Assembly (NCBI RefSeq): GCF_000188695.1 | Contig: NW_004754916.1 | Span: 346,750-380,450, forward strand | Length of the DNA: 33,701 nucleotides | Direction of reading: 5' to 3' | Origin: Salpingoeca rosetta | Taxonomy: Eukaryota > Opisthokonta > Choanoflagellata > Craspedida > Salpingoecidae | In this document: positions 10,486-30,500 of the stretch, one piece after another | Numbering within the stretch: the stretch's first letter is position 1 | How the letters are laid out: each line of letters opens with the position of its first letter | Notes under the pieces: generated by a model | What the model saw: the letters and a program-made list of their open reading frames with translations, nothing else | The model's database searches: none | Told to the model about the DNA's origin: nothing | Made by a program: the position numbers and the translations under genes

Positions 10486-10650
10486 GGGACACATGGCCTT
10501 TTAAAAGCACGTACTATTTCTTCACACACACGCACACACACCGCACACGATTAGAGCAGCAGGTGTCATTCCCCCCAATGCTGTTGTTGTTGATTACAGC
10601 AACCCCCTGAACTCCTCCTTCCATCATCTCTTCATCGTCTCAACGCGACA

Positions 10651-15727
<5,077 letters not shown>

Positions 15728-16499
15728 GCACCAGCAGAACTGTGTGAGTGTGAGTGCGTGTGTCGCAGCCGCCCTCATACCCACCCCTGTCACCCTTCTC
15801 TCTACAGTGTGTTGCTTGTTGAGTGTGTCGAGCGTATTTGTAACACACCTCTTTTATGTGTGCGTCTGCGTGCCTTTGTATGTCCGCCATCATGGCAAAA
15901 TTAGAAGCGTGCTTTTGACGTTGTTGGTATCTACGATTTCATTCATTGTGAAAGGCGAAGCGACAGGCTACGACAAGCACAAGCGAGGGACAAGAGAGAA
16001 CAAACGAGCAAAAGAAGAAGAAGAAGAAGAAGGGAGTGAGGAGGAAGGAAGGCAGGTTGCTGCGGCATGTACAATCACAGCAACACAGAGGGAGTGAAAC
16101 GTGTGCTTGTTGGTGATGTTGTTTGTCTGGCACGCCATCACACACACAAAGGAGACAGGCATGAAAGCAATGCAAACGGACAGAGGAGGAGGAGGAGATG
16201 GAGCAGGGTGGGAAGAAGAGCAGGACGGCACAAGGGAAGACAAGGTCTCGTGAACGTGCCTCCATATCTGCTGAGCAGCAACAGCACGTCAACAACGCCA
16301 GAGGAAGGACACAATATCCATACACAGCTGAAGAGAAACAAGGGCAACATGCAGTGCGTGAAGCTGGCAACAACAAAAGGAGAGTTTCGCGAGATTCTTG
16401 TTGTGTGTCAAATCATTGCAATGATAAAGAAGGGGAGCGATTGTGTGTGCGTGTGCAAGGGGTGGGAGAGGGGTTCTTGTAGTGGTGGCACTGATCAGC
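15728..16499. other. Convergent 3' region between MARS1 and Ran
   Basis: The 772 bp hold the 3' ends of both genes. A short GAA-rich run lies near 16013-16031 and a GGA-rich run near 16180-16200. The small open frames here look like chance and have no recognisable content. Confidence 0.6.
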
Positions 16500-17953
16500 T
16501 TAGAAGTCATCGTCGTCGTCGATGGGGAGCGGCGCTTGCTGGGCCTCCTGCAGCTCACGCTCGGCCTGGGCAACAGCGGCAGCATCCATCGCAACCTACA
16601 AGCAACAAGCAGCACCCAGCACGAACGTGAGCAGCGGCTATGAAGAGCAGGGCAGCGAGAAAACGAAGAACGCACAAGGACTGCTTGATGCAAAGCTGCC
16701 AACAACACAGACAAAATACCCGACTGACACGCATACGCGCACAGATACATGCACTACACACACCCACCCACACGCACACCCACACCCACACACCCACAAG
16801 CAGACGTCGTACCTCGGGAGGGGCGAGCGCAGGCATTGCCTCAAACTCGAGGTCGGGCTGGCCGGAGAGACGGCGCGCGAGCCAGAGGAAGGGCTTCTCG
16901 TAGTTGTAGTTGCTCTTGGCGGAGATGTCGTAGTACTGCAGGTTCTTCTTGCGGTGGAAGGTGATCTGCTTGGGCTTCACGCGGCGCTCCTTGGACAGGT
17001 CGACCTTGTTACCGCACAGGACCATGGGGATGTTGTCGCACACGCGGACAAGGTCACGGTGCCACGTGGGAACGTTGCTGTATGTGATACGGGCCGTCAC
17101 GTCAAACATGATGATGGCGCACTGCGTGTGACAAAGCAGGCAAGGGAAAGAGGGAGGAAGAGAAAAAACATGAGGGTGAGAAGTTGGTGGCACGAAGAAC
17201 AGGAAGAACAGGAAGAAGCTGGTGAAATCACCATGTATGATGCGTGCTGAGTGAAGAGGAGCATGACAGCCCGCCCCCATCATCAACGCGGGAGCTTATG
17301 CACATTGGTGTGCGCCCACGCGCACATAGACAAAGCCACACAAACACACAGGCACAGGCACGCACGAACGTTCGCATATGACAAGGTTGCAAACTCACGT
17401 TGCCGTTGATGTAGTAGCCGTCACGGAGGCCACCAAACTTCTCCTGGCCGGCCGTGTCCCAGACATCGAAGCAGATGGGGCCGTGGTTTGTGTTGAACAT
17501 GAGAGGGTGCACATCGACACCGAGGGTGGCTGTCAAAAGCAAAGCAAAGCAAGCAAAGGTGGACGGGGAAGGAAGGAAGACGTAACGTAGGGAGGAAAGG
17601 GAAGGAAGGGAAGGAAGGAAGACATAACACGTGACAGGGTGTGGATGAGAGCACACAAAAGTCATGTGAGTTGGTGAGATGAACAAAAGTAGTTGAAAAG
17701 CAGGCACAAAAGGAGCAGGCAAGCAGAAGCACTCGCAAGCAAGCAAGCGAGCGAGCGAGCAAGCAGAAAAGCATGCATGCTGGCAGAAGCTGGGCGGATG
17801 ACGTACCGACGTATTTCTTCTCAAACTCGCCAGTGATGTGGCGCTTGACGAAGGTGGTCTTGCCGGTACCACCATCACCAACAAGCACGAGCTTGTTGTG
17901 CAAAATCAATGGGTAAAACCGCAAGGCAACCAAGGTGAGTGAGAGTGGTTGTG

Positions 17954-17991
<38 letters not shown>

Positions 17992-18218
17992 GAGAAAACA
18001 ACAAGCAAGTCAGCAAGTGTACGCCGTATCCTGTGATGATGATAATGATGTGTGTCGTTCGCGCGGTTTCACGAGGGCGGTCGTCGTGACAGTGGTTGAC
18101 TCACACAAGACCGCCCACGCAACAAACCACAAACAGTGTCGCTCTCGCTATCTCCCTTTCGTTTGTCTACCTTGAAGCGGGGGCCCGTGAACTCCTGTGC
18201 AGACATTTGTTGTGCCAT
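16500..18218 (-). CDS. RAN: Ran GTPase
   Basis: Five minus-strand exons: 18218-18171, 17891-17807, 17529-17399, 17121-16813 and 16595-16500. They sum to 669 nt, giving 222 residues; human Ran has 216. The P-loop is GDGGTGKT with Lys27. Switch I contains [14 protein letters not shown] and switch [18 protein letters not shown] with catalytic Gln73. NKVD and SAK are the guanine-binding motifs. The C-terminus ends in five Asp plus Phe, the counterpart of the acidic DEDDDL tail typical of Ran. The MPALAPPE segment before the last exon is also Ran-specific. Ran sets the direction of nuclear import and export through its GTP/GDP gradient and acts in spindle and nuclear-envelope assembly. The N-terminus is four residues longer than human up to the P-loop. 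Confidence 0.97.
17955..17990. repeat. (CA)n tract in Ran intron 1
   Basis: On the sense (minus) strand this is a GT repeat. It lies towards the acceptor of exon 2, an exception to the GT-at-donor trend elsewhere in the window. Confidence 0.8.
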
Positions 18219-18786
18219 GGCGAGGGTTGCCTTTTGCGAGGTCAGGGAGGGTCGGGGAGAAGACGCGGGAACTCGGTCGCAGTCGTATGCAGAGGCAGGC
18301 GGAGGATGCAGTGACGCACGCAGAAGAAGAAGACAGGCAGTGAGGAAATGAAAGTTTGCAAGCAAGAGGGAGGAAGGAAGGAAACCACACACACGAGGTT
18401 TTGGCCGTTTTTCCGGTTCTTGGCTGTTACACCTGCAGACTTTCCAAACCGGTTTTTTCGAGCTGTCAAGTTTGGCAGCAAACGTCACAGCCGTATAAAA
18501 CACCACAAAATGTATTCATCTGACTGGCTGGCTGGCCAACCAAAGCAAGCAAGCAACAAGAGCGACCACGACGACGACGACTGTCGTGTCATCCACACAG
18601 CCACCCAAATAAGAGCACATCCACGCTCATAGACACACACCCATAATCACACACATCTGCATCCACATCCACACACGCACAGAGACATCGATCGGTTTTT
18701 ATCCACAGCAAGCCCAAGTGCATACAAGCAAGCAATCAAGCAAACCAGCCAGCTAACAACCAGTTGAGGCTGTCATTACAACACAC
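18219..18786. other. Divergent intergenic/5' region between Ran and VMP1
   Basis: 568 bp separate the two start codons. The region contains a TATAAAA at 18494-18500, GCAAGCAA-type repeats near 18540 and 18725, and no coding sequence I can support. Confidence 0.55.
18494..18500 (+). promoter_or_regulatory. Possible TATA box upstream of VMP1
   Basis: TATAAAA on the plus strand lies about 290 bp upstream of the VMP1 ATG. If used, it implies a long 5' UTR. The sequence alone does not show that it is functional. Confidence 0.25.
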
Positions 18787-22343
<3,557 letters not shown>

Positions 22344-22704
22344 ATCACAGGGACCGGGGGGGTGGTGATGGTGGTGGTGGTGGTGGGCAAAGCGCATCTG
22401 GGTACAGTGACAGGCCACGAGGAGGGACGATGTATGCGCGTGTGTACGCGTGTACGTATGTGTGCGTGTTTGTGCGTGTTTGTGAATGATTGCTGCTACT
22501 GAAGTTGTGATGCTACTGCTGGTGAATTGTGGCTGTTGGTGTTGTGTGTGTGTGAATGAAATCCGCGCATGAAGAGAGAGACAGAGAGACGTAACAGGGA
22601 AGAAGGGAGGGAGTGCGTGCGAGAGAGAGACAGAGAGAGACAGACAGAGACTTACAATCAGCACACACGGGATACACATCTACACATTCATAGATGCAAA
22701 CACA

Positions 22705-22785
<81 letters not shown>

Positions 22786-23702
22786 CCCGACACACACACA
22801 CAGACACACACACAGACACACAGACACTGAGACACGAATTCAAACCATCCCCGCGACATCGCCCCGACCCCACAACACACACACACACACACACTGCAAC
22901 GGCAACGCCAACAGCAACCGACCAATCAGGTCCCGCATTGCTGTCAACGACATGACATCCCAACGAATAATGACGAATGTTTTACTCTATATTTCGGCAA
23001 CGCGCATGACGAGAGTTTTCCCTGTCGTTGTTTTTTTTTTCTTGGCACCGCCCACTCTCTCAAGAAGGCGGAAGGAGGCGGAGACGAACGAAGACGAGGT
23101 TTGAGACCACCCACCCCCTGCACCACACGCGCGCACACGCACGCCAACAACAAAGAAGGACGCCTGGCCTTGGTCGCTTGCCTTGCTTGCTCGCTTGGTT
23201 GGTGTTGTGCCTCGCCCACACAACAAGAACAACACGAACAACGCATCACACACACTCTCCCTCCCTCACACATACTCTTTCAATCTCTCCGTTGTGGGTG
23301 TCGTCACACACACGTCGATCCGTGTGCCTGTGTGTCTGTGACACCTTTCAAGCTCTCCTCACAGTGCAGCATCCAAGACTCACATTGATTCCCCCCTCCC
23401 CCAATTCTCTTCATTGCGTATCTTTCAATTGTCCTTCTCCCTCTGCTATAGCACCCCCCTCCTCCTCGTTACACAACCCACTGCGAGCGTCACTCGTCCT
23501 CTCTCTTTGCCTCTTGTGTAACCCCCCTTCCACATATCTCTTCATCCACCCACCTCTTCTTTTCCTCAGTGCATCGCAAGCGCATGGCGTGGCTGAGATC
23601 TGCACCCTCTTTGTAACAGATCCGGTTTTGGGTGTCACGCGGGTGCGGGAAACCAGGGTGCAAGTGGACCTGAAGCCACGCCTCCCTCCCACACGCCACG
23701 TG
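22344..23702. other. Region between VMP1 and the receptor pseudokinase
   Basis: The 1.36 kb hold the VMP1 3' end and probably the pseudokinase 5' UTR. They include a GA-rich stretch (22565-22650), the (AGAC)n array, and a pyrimidine-rich stretch (about 23390-23575) ending in an acceptor-like CTCAG at 23566-23570. The pseudokinase frame stays open well upstream of my chosen start, so an upstream coding exon or an earlier start cannot be excluded. Confidence 0.5.
22704..22783. repeat. (AGAC)n tetranucleotide array, about 20 units
   Basis: An uninterrupted AGAC/ACAG repeat lies in the intergenic region downstream of VMP1, followed by CA-rich sequence. Confidence 0.92.
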
Positions 23703-26700
23703 ATGCGTCTGCCACAGCCACAGCCACCACCGCCGCAGCGAGCACACAAGGCCTTGAGCTGTGTCCATGATGGTGGCGCAGGGGAGCGCACGCGGGCTCC
23801 AGCGAGGCGGCAGCGTCGACGCACTGTGCTGCCTGCCACTCACACGAGCAGCGTTGGCGGCGGGCGCGCGGGTTCGGCGCTTGCCACCTTGTTCTTCTTC
23901 CTGCTCACGTCCTCGGCCATGCTCGTGCCGTTGACGGTGCTGGTGTGTCCTGGCAGCGCCGATGCTGCGCCCGTACCGGCCGCGAGTCCGCTGCGTGCGC
24001 GCCTTGTGCTGCCTGCCAACACCCCTCTCCTTCGCCACGACATACACCGCCGTGCAGCCAACGACACCACAACCACAACCACAGTGAATGCGACCACAAC
24101 AACAACCACAACTGCAGCGAATGCAACAACAGCGGTGTTCACCACCACCACCACCACAACAACAACTACAACAACAGCAACCACAACAACAACCACTGCG
24201 ACAACCACAACAACAGTGACTACAGCAAACAACACGACCACCAAGACTGTGGTCAACCCAGCTGCGTCCTCCCCATCTTCATCAACAGCACACAACGCAA
24301 CAACAACAGCAACGAGCGAACCCACACCGACAGCTGGGCCAACACGTGGCTCTGGCACCGACAAGGAGCCATGGTACGAGGAGTACCTCTACTACATGAT
24401 AGGGGCCGGCGCGCTGATTGTCATCCTTGTCATTGTGACCGTCGTGCTGTGCTGCTGCGGATGCAGTCGCTGCTGTTCGTGCTGCCGCAACAGCAACTGC
24501 TGCTGCTATTGCTGGTCAGGCGCCAAGCAACCCTCCTCCTCCTCCTCTTCCTCCTCCTCATCGTCAACAAAGGCCCAGCCGTCATCATTAACCAAGATAG
24601 CGTCCACGAGAGATGGCGCATGCAAAGTGAGGGTGGACCGGGGTTTGGCTTTTGACAGCGACGCAGAGGCGCTTGAGCTGCAGTTGACGCGGCACCACCA
24701 GCTGCTGGCCGACCCGATGTTGGCACGTGCGCACCTGAAGGGCTACGAGCACCCGCCCCCGCTGTACGAACAGCTCATGGAGATGATCGACGAGCCATAC
24801 TTTCGCAAGTTTCCTCGATCAAACCTCACGGTGCGTGCGTGTTTGTATTTGTTTCTGTGTATGCGTGTGTGTGTGTGTGTTTTTGTGTGCGTGCGTTTGT
24901 GTGTGTGTGTTTGTGTGTGCGTGCGTTTGTGTGTGTGTTTACATGGTTCGTATTTGTTTTTTGTTTTTCTCTCTCTCTCTCTCTTTATGTGTGTGTGTGT
25001 TCCTTGTGTTTGCACGCCATTCCCTCCACCACCACGTATGGGCACCTCCCCATAATCAACTCACACGTCCCCCCCCCTAATCACATTCCCCCACCTGCCA
25101 ACTTCGCTCTCCCCCACCTGCGCAGGTGCTTGAGAGCATTGCATCGGGCCACTTTACACAGACGCACCGCGCGCTATTGCGCAACATTGACGGCGACACG
25201 GCACCTCTTTCCGTGGACATGAAGACAGCACTCAGTGACATCGGCAGAACGAAGCTGCTGCAGGAGGCTGTGATTGCAGCCCAGTTTACGCACCGCAACG
25301 TGCTTGCGCTTGTTGGCGTAGCACCTGATTCGCCCCATGGGTTTGCGGCGGTGTACGAGCACGTGGAGAAGGGCCCGCTGGACCGCTACCTGCGCATGTC
25401 CAGCGAGAGTACGTCGCTCCCACGCAAGGTGCGTCCAATGGTGATGATTGGTGATTGGTGATGATGCCTTGGATGGATGGCATGTTCGTTGAGGGGTTAT
25501 GGCTGTCTGTTGTTGATTTGGGTTTTGGTTCGCTCACACCAGCCCAAACTCCTGCCCCGTCCTGTTTCTTCCTTATCTCCAGGTCCAGATGATGTGCGAC
25601 GTTGTTGCCGGCATGCGCTACTTGGCTCACCACTCCTTTGTCGTAGGGGTGAGTACCCTGCTGCGTGTGTATGTGCGTGCGTGCATTCTTGTGTAAATGC
25701 GCGCGTGTGCGTGTGCGTGTGTGTGCATTCTTGTGTGTGTGTGTGCTTGTGTGCCAAGCACTTTCCATTTTCACGTGCCTCCAACTCCCTCCCATTTCTC
25801 CAACCTCACCACCACCACCACCACCATCGCCACGACTGTTGCCCGCTGTGCACAGGATCTGACTGCCCAGCACGTGGTGGTTGACATTGACTGCACGTGC
25901 AAGATTGGTGGCTTTGGTGTCACGCGTGATGTCTCAGACACATCCAACACGGCAACCGACCTGCGCATACGCTGGGCAGCACGCGAGCTGCTACCACCAG
26001 CGGAGGTGGTGGCGACGCTTGCGTGGCGGCGGTCTGGTGACAGCGGACTCGATGTCCCCCTCCACGTCATTGCAGCGCAGGCACACACCGTGCAGTACAC
26101 CCAGGATGCTACAACACGTGCGTCTTCAGTTGTGTGTGTGTGCGGTTACTTGTGTGGTGGCATTAGTGTGTGCTTTTGTGTGTGGTTGCTTGTGTGGTGA
26201 GAGTGAGTGTGTTTGTGTGTGTGTTTGTGTGTGTGTGTGTGTGCATGCCCATGCGATTGCTTGTTGCACGCCACACCAAGCCATGTCCTCTCTGGCAACT
26301 CACACGTGCGTTGTCATGACACGATGCCAGGATGACGGACGTGTGGGCGTTTGGGGTTGTGCTGTGGGAGATTATGTCGCGTGGGGAGCGTCCCTTTGGG
26401 CAGATGACCGACAGCAAGATTGTCGCCGCCGTGCACAGGGGCGAGCGCCTGCACCCGCCCATCCAGTGCCCCGTCGATATCTACAGGTCTGCACAGCATA
26501 GCGTGCCGTGGCTTTGGTCTTGGATTGTACTTGTGGATCGTACTTGTCCTGTCTCATCTACAATTCGCACACACGCACACACACACACACAGACAATACA
26601 CAGACACACACAGACACAGACACAGACACAGACACAGACACAGACACAGACACACACAGACACACACAGGCACAGACACAGACACATACACAGACACAGA

Positions 26701-27471
26701 CACAGACACAGACACAGACACAGACACGCTCGCTCACCCCCACCACCCCCATTCCACCACCCCTGCGCCTCGTCTCTCCATATGCGTGTGCGCGTGTGTG
26801 TCAGGGTGATGATTGAGTGCTGGCATCCTGATCCGCTTCGCCGTCCGTCCTTCGACGCCCTCGCCGCCACGCTCGAGAGCATACGCACCGTTGTCGGCGA
26901 TCCAGAGACAACCGAGGAGACGAACATCGACGCTGCGGTTGCTGCTGCTGCTGCTGCTGGTGGTGGTGGTGGTGGTGGTGGTGGTGTGACGAATGCGTCC
27001 ACTGCTGCCCCTGGTGCTGCTGTTGGTGCAGTGTCATCGACAGCTGCTGCCACCGTCAACACCAGCACCGGCAACAGCCGCACCACCACGCCATCTTCCA
27101 CCACTGCAATAGCAGCTGCTACTGGCTCATCAAGCAGAGGCGACAGGGCAGGCGGGGCGACCACCACCACGAGTTCATCCACTCTGACAGGTGTTGGCGG
27201 TGGTGTTTGGACTGCGCACGCGCCGGAGTTGTCGCGATCTGCGAGCGATGACAGCAAGGGCGCACGGGAGAAGGAGCTCGCTGCACTTCAGGTGGGCTCT
27301 TCTTGTCGTGATTGTGTTGGTTTGTGTGCACGTGAGAGGCCCCCGGGGAGGGGAGGGGTTACGGTCGTTTTGCTATCCCTTCTTTCCGTGCGATGTGTGT
27401 GCGAAACACACACATACACATGCATTCACACACATACATACACACGCACTCACATACACATGCATTCACAT

Positions 27472-27535
<64 letters not shown>

Positions 27536-30500
27536 CATCATCATCATCATCAAACAGCGGTCGTACGTGGGCATGGCAGTACCGCCGTCGACAACAGCAC
27601 AAGTGGTAGCGTCGCTGGCAAAGGAGATCGCGCGTCGCGGCTCGGACGAGCTTGCAGGCAAATCGGCAGCAACGTCCGGAATCGAGTCCATGGCCGTCTC
27701 GGACGACACAAAGGTGCCGCATGCATACACTCTGTGCGCGTGCTTGTGCACGTGTTTGTTGTTGGAGTTTTGGGTGCATGCTTGTGTGTGTGTGTGTGTG
27801 TGCATTTGCGTGGACGCATGTGGCTTGTGGCCGATGTGCTCGTCACATCATACCGTGCGTTGGCTCGATTGCCACATGTCACACACCGTAACTCACAGCA
27901 CACTTCACTGCGCACGACCACACAACCAGGCGTCGAGCCAGGCGGCTGCACGGTCGTCAGAGGTGTCCAAGACAGCACCGCGGCGCCTCTCGTCCTCAAC
28001 CACTGCGCCCCAAGTACGCACACGCACACGCACACTCACACGCACACTCACACGCACACGCACACGCACACGCACACGCACACGCGCACGCACACGCACA
28101 CGCACACGCACACGCACACGCACACGCACACGCACACGCACACGGCGTTTGTGGTTGCATCTATTTGCGTGCGTGCTTTCTGCTTGCACCTGCATGTACG
28201 TATATGTGCGAACCGTATGCACTTTCATTATGCTCACAACCATGTCCACCACCCATTCCGTCCCCGTTGTCTTTTTTGCCTGCAGGTGTCTTCGCCACTC
28301 GCCCGGCGCAAACCGGCCTTCACGAAACTTTTTGATCCACGTGAGTGTGCGGACGCGTGTTATTTGTGGATTGTTGCAACACCAATGCCGTCAAATGTGC
28401 CGTTGTGCACCCACGTGTCACCTCCTCACGTGTCACACCTCCCCTTTGCCTCATGCCGCCCACTATCTCTTTGAACGTTCATTGGCCCACTCAATTTTTG
28501 CGCTCACACGCTCGTTATCCTTCCACCACGTCACCACACCCTGACTATTCACCCCCTTCCAATGACAGCTGGTGCCGGCAAAGACAGCGAGGGCAACGAT
28601 AGTGTTGAGGATGTGTTCACGAGCAAGACCGGCAAGGACACGAGTGCTGGTGTACCCATGGCGAAGGAGCCCAACAACTATCTCGAGATTATGCCCCACG
28701 ATGTCAACCAGACCTTCCCTCGCATGAAGCCAAGTCAGTTACCATGGCCGTACTCGTGAACACGTGTGTGTGTCTTTGTTCTCGTGCTTGTTCTTGCAGT
28801 TGTTTGGTCTCGTGCTTGTTGTGTGTTTTGTTTGTTCTTGCGCTTGTTTGTTTGTGTGCGTGTTTGTTTGTTCCGCACTGGTATCGGCAACACTACCTGC
28901 ATGTTGCTCACCTCCATGCTCATCCTCCTGCCGCCTCTTCACACTCTTGTCACGCCACTCTTTCTTATCCCTGTTTTGTTTTTCTCGCTCGGTACAGGTG
29001 TACAGCAGCGCGCCCGCGACAGGGACAGCGACGGCGACAAGCACAGCGACGAAGACGATGCGTACCAGGTGCGTGGCGCCAGCGGACCTTGCACATGTGT
29101 TTGTGTGTGTTTGTGTGTTTTGTGTGTTTGCTCAAACCCCCATTTTCTCGACGCTGTTGTCGATTTGCTTCCACCACCGCCATTCCAATCACCACGGCTC
29201 ACCTCTTATCCCCTCCCCTCTCCTCAAAACCGATGACGCCACGACTACCAGCCCGAGCAGCTTGGCGAGCAGAACAAGGCCGTGTCGACACCAACGCTGT
29301 CCGGGCGGCGCTCCATTGCCCGCCGCCTTCTCGCCTCTGCTGCCTCATCAGCCAGCACGCACGCTGCTGCTGCCGCGGACACAGCAGGAGAGGCAACAGA
29401 TGCAACAACTGGTGCACCAGCACTGGCGATACCGTCGTCACCGGGAACAACAACGACAGCATCGACGACAACGTCAACCACGATGCTGCCGTCGAGTCCG
29501 CTCACGCCGCTGCTCACCACGCCCGCCACCCGTGTTGGCCGCTACACCAACCGCGATGGCGATGATGGGGATGATGGGGATGATGGGGATGATGGTGATG
29601 TAGGGAGTGATGGCCGCTGCATTGCCCACCGCCCCCGCGGCCGCGTTGCACCCGGGGACGTGTTCATTACCACCACCAACGACGACGATGACGAGGGTGA
29701 GGGCGATGGCGGCGGTGGCCTGGACGAGAGCACGGCTGCGCTGCTGCCCCACTCGTCGTCGCCACCCGATTCCCCGCGCAAGACCGCGATGAGCCTGGCG
29801 CTTGAAGGGGTGAAGCGATCGCCCCAGCACCGCGTCGAGGGTCCACCACAGCGGCCCAAGAGCGAACACTTTCCAAGCGGCAGCGGCAGCGGTGGCGGTG
29901 GTGGTGGCGGTGGTGACCATCGGCCACACATCCCACCGCTCGTGCCCTATCAGACCATCCGTCCCCACGCCAAGGCGGCAACGATGGCTGCAACAACAGC
30001 AACAGCAACAGCAACAGGAACAACAGCCACGACACCGCCACGGTCGTTCCTGCACCGGCAGCGGAGCGGGGAGACGGCCGAGGACGTGCAGGCGGCATTT
30101 GAGGCAGCAGTGGCAGCAGCGGCGGCACTCGACGAGGGCATGACACACTCCAATGCATCCGCCACCACGAACAGCAATGCAACAGCAGCGACAACGGCAG
30201 CACCAGCAGCAGCGGTTGGCGTGGGGTCGTCGCTGTCGAGAACGACTGCTGGTTCGCCGCACCATTCCCATCGCCAGCACTTGCACCCGCACCGCCACTC
30301 GCACCACTCGCACCACTCGCACCACTCGCACCACTCGCACCACCACCCACACACACCCGTGCATGTTGGCCCACAGCCACACGCCCACGCCCACCTTCAC
30401 GCCCACGGCACTGCGCAGACACAGGGGTACTATGCTCCGTTTGCTGGGAGTCCCGGCAGCACGAGCCGCCGCAGCAGCACGGGCAGTGGCGCCCCGCGGA

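Noticed and set aside
22704..22783. CRISPR-like or satellite array
   Set aside because: It is a pure AGAC tetranucleotide with no unique spacers, and the setting is eukaryotic.
23028..23702. Open frame upstream of the pseudokinase start as additional coding sequence
   Set aside because: It is open and in frame, but its composition is 5' UTR-like (pyrimidine-rich, no recognisable domain). It was kept out of the model but remains possible.
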